From the NCBI GenBank assembly GCA_944389925.1, contig CALXOD010000051.1:62001-126000 (forward strand): DNA of 64,000 nt, in the 5' to 3' direction. Every line of letters begins with the position of its first letter. Within the stretch, counting starts at the first letter, position 1. Below the pieces are notes generated by a model that had not been told where the DNA came from, ran no database searches, and saw only the letters and a list, made by a program, of their open reading frames with translations. The stretch comes from an uncultured Victivallaceae bacterium. Lineage in GTDB: Bacteria; Verrucomicrobiota; Lentisphaeria; Victivallales; Victivallaceae. Of the stretch, positions 37,001 to 45,671 are shown piece after piece. A program made the translations under genes and the position numbers.

Positions 37001-38657
37001 GGTACTGTTAACCGGTCCTGACGGGGGCACTCCGGTCCGGGGGTGTGCCGCCACCTTCATCCTGACCCGGCCGTTGAAGACCGGAGATACGGTGGAACAA
37101 ATCAGCCTCCTGCGTCCCGGCCGCGCCGAAGGTCCGATCGCGGCCCGCGCCGCCGACGGCAAAACCGCGCTGCGGCTGCCGGAACCGGCACTGATCACGC
37201 CGCAGGGAAACGGGTTCATACTGCTCGAATGCGCCGGACTTTCCGGCTGGCAGGTGTGCGAAGTGCCGGGACTTTTCCAGCGAAAGCAACCGGTTGCCTT
37301 TGACTACCGTGCCGCCGACCGCCGCCTGGCCATCCGGGAAACGGACGGGAAAATAACCGTGAGCCATCCCACCGGCTACCAGATGCCCGCACCGGAAACC
37401 ATCGCTGCGGAAGTCGAAAAGATTTTCCAGAACGCCGACAAAAAAAATTCGAAAATCTCCCTATCGGCACCGGCACTTCCTCCGATTCGAACCATACCGC
37501 TGCCTGCTGCCACCGGTTTTATGCTTTCTTTCGGCGACCGCCTCGCCGTGGCTTCCGGCCGGCATCTGAACGTCTTCGCCGCCGACGGACAGCGGCTGTG
37601 GTCGGCGGAACTTCCAGGCGACATCGGCGCGCTCCACTACTGGCCCGCCGCAAAACTGCTCATCACCGGAGACCGGGCGGAAAACATCACCGCCTTCTCC
37701 CCCGACGGCGACCGCCGCTGGCAGACCCGGTCCGAAAGCGCCGAAGGCCTGATCAAATCCAACAAGGTTTACTGGTTCAAAGGCGCCTATCCCGGAGTGT
37801 ATTCGCTCACTGACGGCGAATTGATCGCGGGACAGCCCCGGCTGTTCGCCGGTTCGACCGGCAGCGTGGAGGTGCTGACGCCGGAAGGCAAGACGGAGTC
37901 ACGGTTCTGGCACGAATACGGCCCGGTCGGTTCTCTCGCACAGCTTCCGGCGGAAGACGACCACACGGCCGAGATCTTCTCCGCCCGAGACTTCGGCGGC
38001 TGGCCGACGGTCTGGGGCATCCGGGAGCAGGAAGGAAAACTCATCACCAACTGCCGCTGGATGCTGGAAGACCACCGGGGACAGCTCATGAATTCATTCG
38101 GATTCTCCGGCGTAGGCAAGACGTTTTTGCGCCCCTTCCGCTTCGCACCTGATGAACCGACCCGACTGATCGGTGTTTTCGAAGGTGCGCAGAACCGGCT
38201 GGCCGTCTGGGATTTCCGCGGCAAGGTGCTCGCCGGAGTCGACCTCGGTGCAGGAGAGATCGCCAGCGCCCGGAATTATGCGGTACCCGCCCTCTCCCCA
38301 CGCAATGTCCGGGGCTTCGACGCCGCCGTCGGCAAAGACGGAGAAGTTCGCTTCGCCGCAGCCACGGCCCGACGGCTCTTCTACCTCTTCGACCGGACAT
38401 TCCAGCTGCGGAAACTGGTGGAACTCCCTGGAGATCCCACCCTGCTCCTGGCTCTGCCCGGCACCGAACCGTCGTTTGCTGTCGGTGTTCCCGACCGGGT
38501 CCTGATCGTCGACCGAGACGGCACCGTCATCCGACAGCTCCCGGTCACAGGACGGCCGACGGCAGGTGCTGCAGCTGCCGGACGGCTGTGGATTGGAACA
38601 GACCAGAACCAGCTTTTCGTTTTTGAACCCAACAACCAACCGAGGAACCATCAATGA
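34089..38657 (+). CDS. Giant secreted CBM / heparinase-like / beta-propeller protein, HGH motif lost (cassette B)
   Basis: A 1522-residue exported protein with a signal peptide (1-22). Regions in order: a CBM4/9-like jelly roll (about 24-180), a GH67N/GH20b-like alpha/beta domain (about 185-335, RIARTINAALRKKTGTELPVFD), an alpha-toroid (about 340-640, GWGCEWDGGFSYDPISRDMAAFY), beta-sandwich regions, and repeats of a propeller type from about 1150 (AENITAFSPDGDRRWQ, RLWIGTDQNQLFVFEP). At the site where the related proteins have HGH-x-D, this one has PGGRAVFYNF (near 683-692), so the usual catalytic or metal His residues are absent. It may be a binding protein or use other chemistry. The ATG at 34089 has GGAG 6 bases upstream. 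It overlaps the SGNH gene by 4 bases. Confidence 0.72.
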   Translation: MSLLRHLLCLLSAVVLLPGATAAVSDNFDQSPLGKFPASWRPYQTIDPANGVVTVVPDNKGRAVRIETRGVRDANAVGMTRSFSARPDQAYRVSVEIRNADPKVTPKVGFNLIFLTRDGKYRNQVKAPVAQPKPEKSLRLTLDATAPANAKEMIVELHTSWNTPGTILVDNFEIETLTPDGIPFSAFGKQQIAPRELYLNTPLIRNGEPVAAIIAATAEHRRIARTINAALRKKTGTELPVFDAALYADARKFDRHYLMLGNCDDNPAIEALYMRRMVILDSRYPGRGGWNVRTLHNPYADGHNVVFIGGSDPEGNRAAADVFLRQIAELPDARDLVLPRLAEIHYPKADQIKLGWGCEWDGGFSYDPISRDMAAFYMTGDRKYVDDMLRRMFPDAEQIKINNSIDRYDDGAEPIAKPYHYWGANMILYWDLIEEDPVFSPEVRLAITRKFYEQMQYWIHAGYGGWYRIYLNPKPHHKLHDRHYLMEALCVYTVARYFDKYYPGIDSAEGLRCVRRVFAPIWEAVTPQLGWRVWAPSFLFPAFQYAFMEDFQRCRTNVNVRKHAEYLLMLSSLRPGEWLNGYPGIYGALARIYDDAAYARMQSLFIRDPEAALIGPSYYTPGRTYRNDTLRRTAGKIVRSGVTGEKMDYENLPHDLDPATLDEFYSYRSRPDECGDYLLIAPKYRPGGRAVFYNFSIDELLLNGQQVLSGTNQLYPSANALFSGKPAWYARMRDAVKLNDAVWFSAVVPDFNEHDWERTLLFREKRGLLIFDRVRAKKDNLLYLENSWRPAPYTISSISPANDLVIDNPGALPPPGPETPVRFDGKKLFDAEFNGEKRYYEFSGATTFSDWTPDKTIRFPFRTEQEVEADFRLHFLGSKQSTGTLSVKLDGIPLGEKGFSMPENAEGVFVSYSPGRRKLHSGAHLLELTLADTEKTDWQWTGLSATKTGANLPDGVFTIGCNLPTEIRLSPVLLTGPDGGTPVRGCAATFILTRPLKTGDTVEQISLLRPGRAEGPIAARAADGKTALRLPEPALITPQGNGFILLECAGLSGWQVCEVPGLFQRKQPVAFDYRAADRRLAIRETDGKITVSHPTGYQMPAPETIAAEVEKIFQNADKKNSKISLSAPALPPIRTIPLPAATGFMLSFGDRLAVASGRHLNVFAADGQRLWSAELPGDIGALHYWPAAKLLITGDRAENITAFSPDGDRRWQTRSESAEGLIKSNKVYWFKGAYPGVYSLTDGELIAGQPRLFAGSTGSVEVLTPEGKTESRFWHEYGPVGSLAQLPAEDDHTAEIFSARDFGGWPTVWGIREQEGKLITNCRWMLEDHRGQLMNSFGFSGVGKTFLRPFRFAPDEPTRLIGVFEGAQNRLAVWDFRGKVLAGVDLGAGEIASARNYAVPALSPRNVRGFDAAVGKDGEVRFAAATARRLFYLFDRTFQLRKLVELPGDPTLLLALPGTEPSFAVGVPDRVLIVDRDGTVIRQLPVTGRPTAGAAAAGRLWIGTDQNQLFVFEPNNQPRNHQ

Positions 38658-40243
38658 AACGATCCCATTTTTTTCTGGTTGTAACCGCCTTGCTGCTGGC
38701 CGGAAGAGTTCCGGCAGAAGACCGCAGCTGGGATTTTGAAGACGGCACTCCCCAGAACTGGCGTAACTGGGGCACAGTCCAGAACGACGAAATGCGTGCC
38801 AAAAGCAAAAACATCACCACCATCACCACGGAAAACCCAGCCCAGGGTACCCGGGCCATGATTTTCCGCGATGATATGACTACCCTCAACCCCTATATGC
38901 TGGCCGCTCCGATTCAGGTAAAATCGACCTCCCGTTACGTCTTCGGAGGTAAAATCCGGCGGTTACATCAACCGGGAACCGTTATGGTAGACTTTGAGTG
39001 GAGCCGGGATGGCAAACCGCAAAGCTGGATCGAGCGAAACCGTTTCGAAGTCGGTACCGCCTGGCAGGATTTCGAAGTGCCCCTGAACACGCTCCCCGGC
39101 GGCGCGACTTCGGTACGGCCGGCGATCTTTCCTCACGCAGGGAACAGTCCCGCCGACACCGGTGCGATTGCAGTCGATGCGTTGTATTTTAAAGAAATTC
39201 CCGCCGACACACATGACGTTTTTCCCGATCATCAGACAGAATTGTGCATGATCGGCGACAGCATCACCTGGTACGGCGAAGGCGACCATTTCCGCCGCCA
39301 ACTGTTACGACACATGCCGGAACTCGCCTTCGTCGGAACTCATACCGCAAAATTCGGCTACAGTCATGCCGGAGAAGGCGGCAACAGCACGCCGCACATT
39401 CTGAAACGCCTGAACGCCACTCCGCCGGCCCGAAACTACCATCTGCTCGCCGGCGTCAATGACAGCGCCGCAGCCAGGAGCGCCGATCAGGTGGATGCCG
39501 TTGCCGCCGGTACCGCCGAGCGCCTGATTCAAATCGCCGAAGCTCTGGCCGCCCGCCCCGAAACAGAACGGGTGTTTCTGGGAACGATCTTCCCCTGTGT
39601 CCCCGACGGCCGCCCGGATGCCACCGACTATCAATTCCGGGACGCCGCCGCGGCCCGTACCAATGAATTACTGCGCCAGCGGTTCTCCACCGACGTGCCT
39701 GCCGGCAAAATCATCCTGGTCGAATATGAAAAACCGCTGCGCGCCCTCCCAGACTGGAAAAAAATCATCCGGCTCCATCCCACCCCCGCCGGTTATGTCC
39801 ATGTCGCCGCAATCCTGGCCGAATCTCTCCGACGTCATGCCGTCGCCTCTCCCGGAAAAATCGATCGCGCAGCCTGTGGCGTGGAAGTCACCAATTTCAT
39901 TGATCCGGCCACCGGCCTCTGTCGCCCGGTTCTGCCCGGCTGGTACACCGTTTCGTTTCAAGTGGAAAAAATGGATGACAGGGAACTGACATTCAAAATC
40001 GGCAAACAGTCGTTTTCCCTGGCGCTGCAACCGGGAGATCGCGGCCAGGTGGAATATTTCACCGGCTACATCGGCATGGCGCGTCCTCTGGAAATCTCTT
40101 TCGAAAACGGCACGGTTTCCCATCTGATGGTGGAAAAAACCCGGCCGTCCCGGCAGGCATCCGTCTATGGCGAAGGCACCTTCATCGACACCGTTTCGCC
40201 CATGCGGCTGGGGGAAAAGCTCGTTCCCATTTCGGGAAAATGA
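38654..40243 (+). CDS. Secreted SGNH/GDSL hydrolase with N-terminal carbohydrate-binding-like domain
   Basis: A 529-residue exported esterase-like protein. A signal peptide (1-21) is followed by a jelly-roll region (about 26-185). The SGNH core has MIGDSITWYG with Ser203, the GEGGN oxyanion Gly loop, GVND with Asn269, and LHPTPAGY with His375. The Asp three residues before the His in most members is Ile372, so the catalytic acid is missing or supplied elsewhere. A C-terminal beta domain of about 130 residues follows. Its ATG overlaps the upstream stop (ATGA), giving tight coupling. In a polysaccharide locus such enzymes often remove acetyl groups; that use is inferred. A terminator follows. 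Confidence 0.82.
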   Translation: MKRSHFFLVVTALLLAGRVPAEDRSWDFEDGTPQNWRNWGTVQNDEMRAKSKNITTITTENPAQGTRAMIFRDDMTTLNPYMLAAPIQVKSTSRYVFGGKIRRLHQPGTVMVDFEWSRDGKPQSWIERNRFEVGTAWQDFEVPLNTLPGGATSVRPAIFPHAGNSPADTGAIAVDALYFKEIPADTHDVFPDHQTELCMIGDSITWYGEGDHFRRQLLRHMPELAFVGTHTAKFGYSHAGEGGNSTPHILKRLNATPPARNYHLLAGVNDSAAARSADQVDAVAAGTAERLIQIAEALAARPETERVFLGTIFPCVPDGRPDATDYQFRDAAAARTNELLRQRFSTDVPAGKIILVEYEKPLRALPDWKKIIRLHPTPAGYVHVAAILAESLRRHAVASPGKIDRAACGVEVTNFIDPATGLCRPVLPGWYTVSFQVEKMDDRELTFKIGKQSFSLALQPGDRGQVEYFTGYIGMARPLEISFENGTVSHLMVEKTRPSRQASVYGEGTFIDTVSPMRLGEKLVPISGK

Positions 40244-40296
40244 GAAATCACTATATCGGTTTGGCTGAAGAAGCAGAAGATTTCCCCACCCTCCCC

Positions 40297-40326
40297 CCCC
40301 GTCTTCCCCCGGAAGTCGGGGTTTTT
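40297..40326 (+). terminator. Intrinsic terminator of cassette B
   Basis: An 11-bp stem with one mismatch (40297-40307 with 40111-type partner at 40311-40321: CCCCGTCTTCC and GGAAGTCGGGG) and a CCC loop is followed by TTTTT. It closes cassette B before mreB. Confidence 0.8.
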
Positions 40327-40349
40327 CAGTCATTTCCCGACACGATGGC

Positions 40350-40380
40350 TTGACTTTTTACAAAATCACCCTACTATAAA
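40350..40380 (+). promoter_or_regulatory. Putative mreB promoter
   Basis: TTGACT (40350-40355) and TATAAA (40375-40380) are 19 bp apart, slightly longer than ideal, upstream of the mreB start at 40426. Confidence 0.45.
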
Positions 40381-40425
40381 TGTCATAAGAAATCTCAGAG
40401 AACGTTTTTCAACAGGATGGGCCCC

Positions 40426-41451
40426 ATGGGTTACAGTTTGTCCAAATTATTCTCCACTGACATCGGCATCGACCTCGGTACCGCGAACTGTCTTGTTTTC
40501 GTGCGGGACAAAGGCATCGTCCTGTCTGAACCGTCCGTGGTGGCGATCAAGGAAAACACCCGCGAAGTCATCGCCGTCGGCAGCGAAGCCAAAAGTATGC
40601 TCGGCAAAACCCCGGGTAACATCCGCGCCATTCGCCCGATGAAAGACGGCGTCATCGCCGATTTTGAAATTACCGAGGAAATGCTCCGTTATTTCATTCA
40701 GAAGGCGATTCGTACCGTCGCATGGCAGCGGCGGCTCCTGCATCCCTCCGTCCTTGTCGCCGTACCTTCCGGTATTACCGAAGTGGAAAACCGTGCCGTC
40801 AAGGACAGCGCCCGCCGGGCCGGTGCCGGCAATGTCGTACTGGTCGAAGAGCCCATGGCTGCCGCTGTCGGCGTGGGCTTGCCAGTGGCGGAACCGGCTG
40901 GAAGCATGATTGTTGACATCGGCGGGGGTACGACGGAAGTCGCGGTCATTTCGCTTTCCGGGATTGTCGGAGCCAAAAGCGTCCGCGTCGGTGGCGATGA
41001 GCTGGATTCCGCCATCACCTCACATCTCAAACGAGTCTATAATCTGATGATCGGTGAACTGACCGCCGAACAGATCAAAATCCGACTTGGATCGGCCTAT
41101 CCGGTACGGGACGAGCTGGAGCTGGAAGTCAAAGGTCTTGACCTGGTTTCACGTGTTCCCAAAACCGTGCGGATCACCGCCGCAGAAATCCGCATGGCTC
41201 TTCAGGAACCGATTACAACAATCATTGAAGCGGTACGCGCCACCTTGGAGCGTTGTCCTCCCGACCTCGCCGCAGACCTGATCGACCGCGGAATCATGCT
41301 CGCAGGCGGCGGCGCCCTGCTCAGCGGCCTGGACAAGCTCCTGACCGAAGAAACCGGACTGCCGGTATTCGTGGCAGAGGATCCCCTTCGGGCTGTGGCG
41401 CGCGGTGCCGGGATCATGCTTCAGGAAATCGACAGCATGGTGCTGGAATAA
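40426..41451 (+). CDS. mreB: Rod-shape determining protein MreB
   Basis: A 341-residue bacterial actin homologue that guides lateral cell-wall synthesis at the inner face of the membrane. ATP-site motifs are clear: DIGIDLGTANCLVFV near the start, RPMKDGVIADFEITEEML, VEEPMAAAVGVGLPV, VDIGGGTTEVAVISL and MLAGGGALLSGLDKLL. The ATG at 40426 has AGGA 8 bases upstream; an ATG three codons earlier overlaps that site. mreC and mreD do not follow. Instead the gene leads a set of same-strand housekeeping genes (DUF2156, nadK, ankyrin protein, purD). Confidence 0.96.
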   Translation: MGYSLSKLFSTDIGIDLGTANCLVFVRDKGIVLSEPSVVAIKENTREVIAVGSEAKSMLGKTPGNIRAIRPMKDGVIADFEITEEMLRYFIQKAIRTVAWQRRLLHPSVLVAVPSGITEVENRAVKDSARRAGAGNVVLVEEPMAAAVGVGLPVAEPAGSMIVDIGGGTTEVAVISLSGIVGAKSVRVGGDELDSAITSHLKRVYNLMIGELTAEQIKIRLGSAYPVRDELELEVKGLDLVSRVPKTVRITAAEIRMALQEPITTIIEAVRATLERCPPDLAADLIDRGIMLAGGGALLSGLDKLLTEETGLPVFVAEDPLRAVARGAGIMLQEIDSMVLE

Positions 41452-41477
41452 AATGGCGGCAGGAGAGAAGCCTTGCC

Positions 41478-42368
41478 ATGAAAGACAGTGATTTGCGCCC
41501 GGTGGCCTGTGCCGACCGGGCGCTTTTTCAGAAGGCGCTGGCAGAGCGGGAAACCTGCAGCTGTGAATGTGCATTTGCCAATCTGATCCTGTGGCAGAAG
41601 CCTTATGACGAAGTCTTCTTCGAACATGCGGGGCGGCTGGTCGTGGTGGAACGGGCGACACGGTTGATGCATTTTCCGATCGGGCGGACATTGCCGCCGC
41701 AGGAACTGGCCGCACTGGCCGGAGAGCTGCAGCGGAACGGCCTGGGAAACGGGACCATCTACGACGTACCCGAGGAATACTGGACGGGGCAAAGCGTGGA
41801 ATGTGCAAAATGGTTCGATGTGGAAATCGACGAAGATGCTTTCGATTATCTGTATGAACTGGAACATCTGGCGACGCTTTCCGGTCCGCTGCTGCGTAAA
41901 AAACGTAATCTGATACGACAATTTGAACGGAATGTGCCAGATGCAACCTTCGCAGACATCGGCCCGGATAATCTGGAAACCGCTCTGACACTGGCCCGGA
42001 CATTGAATCAGAAACTGCAGGCGTGCACCTTCCTGGAAGAGGAGGATGTTGCGCTGGCGGCGGTGCGTGAATATTTCCCGGCATTGGAAATGGGAGGCCT
42101 GTTGCTGTTTGCCGGCGGGCAACCGGTGGGTTTTTCCCTGTACAGCCGAATCAATGCGGACACCTGGGATATCCATTTTGAAAAGGCGGATCACACGATC
42201 AAAGGTGCACCGCAGGCATTGACTGCGGAGCTGGCTAAGCGTCTGCTGGCACGCGGCGGACGTCTGATGAACCGGGAACAGGACATGGGAGAACCGGGCT
42301 TGCGCCAGGCGAAACGCTCGCTCGACCCATGCGGATTCGTGCGACGTGTTTTTCTGAAGCTGAAATGA
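41478..42368 (+). CDS. DUF2156 (GNAT-like, phosphatidylglycerol lysyltransferase C-terminal type) protein
   Basis: A 296-residue soluble protein that matches the DUF2156 family: CECAFANLILWQKPYDEVFF near the N-terminus, LSGPLLRKKRNLIRQFERN in the middle, and GQPVGFSLYSRINADTWDIHFEKAD, then NREQDMGEPGLRQAKRS toward the end. The fold is a double GNAT-like domain related to the catalytic part of MprF, but without its membrane segments, so aminoacyl transfer to lipid is not assured. The ATG at 41478 is preceded by a GGAGAGAAG stretch. It lies 26 bases after mreB and 12 before nadK. Confidence 0.82.
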   Translation: MKDSDLRPVACADRALFQKALAERETCSCECAFANLILWQKPYDEVFFEHAGRLVVVERATRLMHFPIGRTLPPQELAALAGELQRNGLGNGTIYDVPEEYWTGQSVECAKWFDVEIDEDAFDYLYELEHLATLSGPLLRKKRNLIRQFERNVPDATFADIGPDNLETALTLARTLNQKLQACTFLEEEDVALAAVREYFPALEMGGLLLFAGGQPVGFSLYSRINADTWDIHFEKADHTIKGAPQALTAELAKRLLARGGRLMNREQDMGEPGLRQAKRSLDPCGFVRRVFLKLK

Positions 42369-42380
42369 AGTGCAAACAAA

Positions 42381-43133
42381 ATGACTATGAATATCAGGCT
42401 GGTCGGTAAAAACCTTGACGACATCCGTCCACTGCTGGAAGAATATGAGTTCTACTGCCGGGAACAATATCCCCCGGACGTGATCATCGCGCACGGCGGA
42501 GATGGAACTCTGCTGCAGGCCGAACGGGACTACCCCGGCATTCCCAAATTTCCCATCCGGGACGAACGGACTGCACCGCGCTGCCCGGAACATGCCACCC
42601 GACTGCAGCTGGAGAAATTCCGGAACGGTGCGTTCCCCCTCTCTCTGCTGCCGAAAATCGCCGGACGACACGCGGGACACACCATCCTCGGGATCAATGA
42701 CGTATTCATTCACAACCGGGATCGTGTCAATGCCCTGCGCTACCGGGTCCGCATTGATGGAGAACTCTATGCCAATGAAATCGTCGGGGACGGTGTAGGC
42801 CTGGCCTCCATTCACGGCAGCACGGCCTACTATCGCAGTATCACTCACAGCATTTTCCGGGTAGGGATCGGCCTGGCTTTCAGCAACAGTACCGAAGAAG
42901 TCAGCCACCTGGTGCTGGACAGCCGTTCGCACGTCCGGATCGAAATTGTCCGCGGCCCCGGCATCGTCGTTGCCGATAACGCCCCGGAAAGCCTGCCGGT
43001 TCAGGAGGGGGACGCCATTGAACTCTTCCAGACGGAGGAGCTCGCCCGAATTTATGCGCTGAGCGATTTCATGTGTCCCAAATGCCGGACACTGCGACAC
43101 CCGAATAAACTCCCGTTCAAAGGATATTTCTGA
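42381..43133 (+). CDS. nadK: NAD(+) kinase
   Basis: A compact 250-residue cytoplasmic kinase that phosphorylates NAD to NADP. The GGDGT motif (39-43) binds the phosphate donor. GINDVFIHN, ANEIVGDGVG and HGSTAYY (145-151) match the NAD-binding and substrate loops of the family. The C-terminus contains a CPKC pair near the end that is not a family feature. The protein is shorter than many bacterial NadK enzymes, mostly at the N-terminus. The ATG at 42381 has no strong ribosome site; an ATG two codons later is possible. It is followed after 2 bases by the ankyrin gene. Confidence 0.88.
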   Translation: MTMNIRLVGKNLDDIRPLLEEYEFYCREQYPPDVIIAHGGDGTLLQAERDYPGIPKFPIRDERTAPRCPEHATRLQLEKFRNGAFPLSLLPKIAGRHAGHTILGINDVFIHNRDRVNALRYRVRIDGELYANEIVGDGVGLASIHGSTAYYRSITHSIFRVGIGLAFSNSTEEVSHLVLDSRSHVRIEIVRGPGIVVADNAPESLPVQEGDAIELFQTEELARIYALSDFMCPKCRTLRHPNKLPFKGYF

Positions 43134-43135
43134 CC

Positions 43136-44278
43136 ATGGATCAGGTGCAAAAGAAGAAATGGCTGGTATGCGCGCTGACGGCACTGCTGATCGCCGTCGC
43201 GTCCGGAATCGGCTGGTACCTGTATGCCGGCCGCACCAATCCTCCTCCGGCCCAAAGCAGTCATTCCATCCCGGCAGATCGTGCGGCACAACTTCACAAA
43301 CGGGCCATCTCATTTCTATATCAGGCCTGTTTACAGCAGCAGCGACTCTATGCCGTCCTCGCGCAGGGAATCCGCACCAACCATTTCGAAAACTATCAAC
43401 GAGAACTGAATGCCGTCCACAACCTAGCTGACACATGCCCTGCAGACGCACTGGAAATCGAACGACAGCTTGCCGCCGCTCTGCGCCGGGGAGCCGCAAA
43501 TGCCGAAAAAGCCCGCAAAGAGGCGGAAGCGGCATTCGCCGTCATATTTCATCCGGACACATTGCGGAACATCCCGTTCGAAATGGCCAAAGGTGGCTTG
43601 TTTCGACTCGAAAAGGCCACGCCGGAAAACTTGACTCTGCGCGCAGCCAGCAGTCAAAAGATCCGTAGTCTGCCGCTGACGCACGCACCGACCCGGGCGG
43701 AATTCCTGTTACGAGCCTCCCGAAAAGTGCCCGAATTGCGATTTTTCCTAGAACTCCGCTATGGAGAACACCCGGAACAGCTAGAAAGGCTATCCCCGGA
43801 AGGCATCTGGCGGGAAATCTATCCTCAAGTCATCCGGGACCTCGACATTCCGCTGGAAAATCTAGTACTACCGGAGGAAATCACTCCCAAGATCGATCGG
43901 TATAGCTACAATATGATCGCCAATGCCATCGCCTCGGGCCAGACCGCGGCAGCCATCCGAATGTTGCAAGACGGTGCCGATCCCAATCTAGCCGCACCGG
44001 ACGATCAGACGCTGCTGATGCTGGCAACCCGGGACGGTCATGACGAACTTGTTCTGCTGCTGCTGAAAAAAGGCGCCGACCCCAATAAACGCAATCAGTT
44101 GACCCGAACTGCCCTGATGCAAGCGGTCTCTGGCGACCACTTCCAAACAGCCAAGCTGCTGCTTGACTATCATGCCGACCCCAATGCCCGGGATGAAATC
44201 ACCAAGCGCCGCCTGGTCGACCAGGTACGGACGCCGATCATGCGGGCATTGCTGAAGGTGTACGGCGCAAAAGAGTAA
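43136..44278 (+). CDS. Membrane-anchored ankyrin-repeat protein
   Basis: A 380-residue protein with one N-terminal membrane helix (about 9-29) and an outer or periplasmic body. Residues 40-260 are mostly helical and not recognised. Residues 260-370 contain about three ankyrin repeats: IRMLQDGADPN, TLLMLATRDGHDELVLLLLKKGADPN and TALMQAVSGDHFQTAKLLLDYHADPN. Such repeats bind proteins. The gene uses CTA for leucine at least seven times, a codon scarcely seen in its neighbours, which may mark a different history or weak selection. It is tightly placed between nadK and purD and probably co-transcribed. Confidence 0.82.
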   Translation: MDQVQKKKWLVCALTALLIAVASGIGWYLYAGRTNPPPAQSSHSIPADRAAQLHKRAISFLYQACLQQQRLYAVLAQGIRTNHFENYQRELNAVHNLADTCPADALEIERQLAAALRRGAANAEKARKEAEAAFAVIFHPDTLRNIPFEMAKGGLFRLEKATPENLTLRAASSQKIRSLPLTHAPTRAEFLLRASRKVPELRFFLELRYGEHPEQLERLSPEGIWREIYPQVIRDLDIPLENLVLPEEITPKIDRYSYNMIANAIASGQTAAAIRMLQDGADPNLAAPDDQTLLMLATRDGHDELVLLLLKKGADPNKRNQLTRTALMQAVSGDHFQTAKLLLDYHADPNARDEITKRRLVDQVRTPIMRALLKVYGAKE

Positions 44279-44307
44279 AAATCTTAATATACAGGAGAAT
44301 CAAGAAA

Positions 44308-45597
44308 ATGAATGTACTTGTAGTCGGCTCCGGAGGACGGGAACACGCCCTGGTCTGGAAATTAAAAGATTCCCCGCAGACTGACCGGATTTATTGTGCT
44401 CCCGGAAACGCGGGCATCGCCGCGGACGCTGAATGCGTCGACATCCGCGTGGATGAGCTGGACCGGCTGGTGGAATTCGCCCGGACTCATGAAATCGGCT
44501 TGACTGTAGTCGGTCCGGAAGCACCGTTGTGCGCCGGACTGGCAGATCGTTTCCGGGCAGCCGGATTGACCATTTTCGGACCGAATGCGGAAGCGGCACA
44601 GCTGGAAGGCAGCAAGGATTACGCAAAACAGTTCATGTGCCGGTACGGGATTCCGACCGCGGCATCGGCTACGTTCTCCGCATTCGAACCGGCGGCGGAA
44701 TATGTCCGGGAAAACTTCAGCGCCGGAGCCCGGGGCATTGTCATCAAGGCGGACGGACTGGCGGCCGGCAAAGGGGTGCTGGTGGCCGAAGATGCGGACA
44801 GTGCGATCACCTTTCTTTCCGAGTGCTTCAGCGGGGCTTTCGGCGACAGCGGGCGCAAAGTGCTGATCGAAGAGTGCCTGTACGGCGAAGAGGCCTCCAT
44901 TCTGGCCCTGACCGACGGGGAAACCATCGTGCCGCTGGTCTCCTCACAGGATCATAAACGCGCCTATGACCACGATGCCGGTCCGAACACCGGCGGCATG
45001 GGCGCTTACTCTCCGGCTCCCGTCGTCACACCGGAAATCATGGCCCGGATCGACCGGGAGGTACTGCAGCCCTTCCTGCGGGGCATTCAAGCAGAAAACC
45101 TGCTTTTCCGCGGCGTGATCTTCGTTGGCATCATGGTGACGGAACAGGGGCCGAAGGTATTGGAATTCAACGTTCGTTTCGGTGATCCGGAGATCCAGCC
45201 CGTGCTGCGCCGCTTCGACGGCGACCTGCTCGACGTCATGCTGAAGACCGCACAGGGCCGCCTCCGGGAGGCGGAACTGGTCTGGTCCGATGACCCGGCG
45301 GTATCGGTAGTCATCGCTTCCGGCGGCTATCCCGGCGCTTATGACAAGGGTTTCCCGATCCATGGTCTGGAAGAAGCGGCCGCGACCGGCGCGGTGGTAT
45401 TCCATGCGGGAACCGCGTTCAAAGACGGAACGATCGTCAACAGCGGCGGTCGCGTTCTCGGCGTTTCCGCCCGCGGAAAAACCATCCGGGAGGCCATTGC
45501 CAATGCCTACCGGGCGGTGGATGTCATTCATTTTCAGGATTGCTTCTGCCGTCGTGACATCGGCGCCAAAGCTCTGGCCAGAGAATCACGTGACTGA
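44308..45597 (+). CDS. purD: Phosphoribosylamine-glycine ligase
   Basis: This 429-residue enzyme performs the second step of purine synthesis, joining glycine to phosphoribosylamine with ATP. The N-terminal [19 protein letters not shown] and CAPGNAGIA are diagnostic. The ATP-grasp core has [58 protein letters not shown] and [12 protein letters not shown] with metal-binding residues. The C-terminal PurD domain ends in RAVDVIHF. Length is normal. The ATG at 44308 has CAGGAG ten bases upstream. Confidence 0.97.
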   Translation: MNVLVVGSGGREHALVWKLKDSPQTDRIYCAPGNAGIAADAECVDIRVDELDRLVEFARTHEIGLTVVGPEAPLCAGLADRFRAAGLTIFGPNAEAAQLEGSKDYAKQFMCRYGIPTAASATFSAFEPAAEYVRENFSAGARGIVIKADGLAAGKGVLVAEDADSAITFLSECFSGAFGDSGRKVLIEECLYGEEASILALTDGETIVPLVSSQDHKRAYDHDAGPNTGGMGAYSPAPVVTPEIMARIDREVLQPFLRGIQAENLLFRGVIFVGIMVTEQGPKVLEFNVRFGDPEIQPVLRRFDGDLLDVMLKTAQGRLREAELVWSDDPAVSVVIASGGYPGAYDKGFPIHGLEEAAATGAVVFHAGTAFKDGTIVNSGGRVLGVSARGKTIREAIANAYRAVDVIHFQDCFCRRDIGAKALARESRD

Positions 45598-45610
45598 ATC
45601 AGCGGACGGA

Positions 45611-45638
45611 CGGGCGGGCGGATTTTCTCCGCCGCCCG
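45611..45638. terminator. GC-rich hairpin between convergent purD and AAA ATPase genes
   Basis: An 11-bp stem with one bulged G (CGGGCGGGCGGA with TCCGCCGCCCG, loop TTTTC) sits 13 bases after the purD stop. No T-run follows on either side, so termination would have to be partly Rho-dependent. Confidence 0.45.
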
Positions 45639-45671
45639 GATTATTCCGCTGACCAATGCCGGCACGTGACC

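Noticed and set aside
41253-41477. An upstream extension of the DUF2156 frame into mreB
   Set aside because: The extension overlaps mreB coding sequence and has shadow-like composition; the ATG at 41478 starts the conserved domain.
41421-43535. A 704-codon minus-strand frame opposite the DUF2156 and nadK genes
   Set aside because: It is the mirror frame of well-supported genes and shows no family motif.
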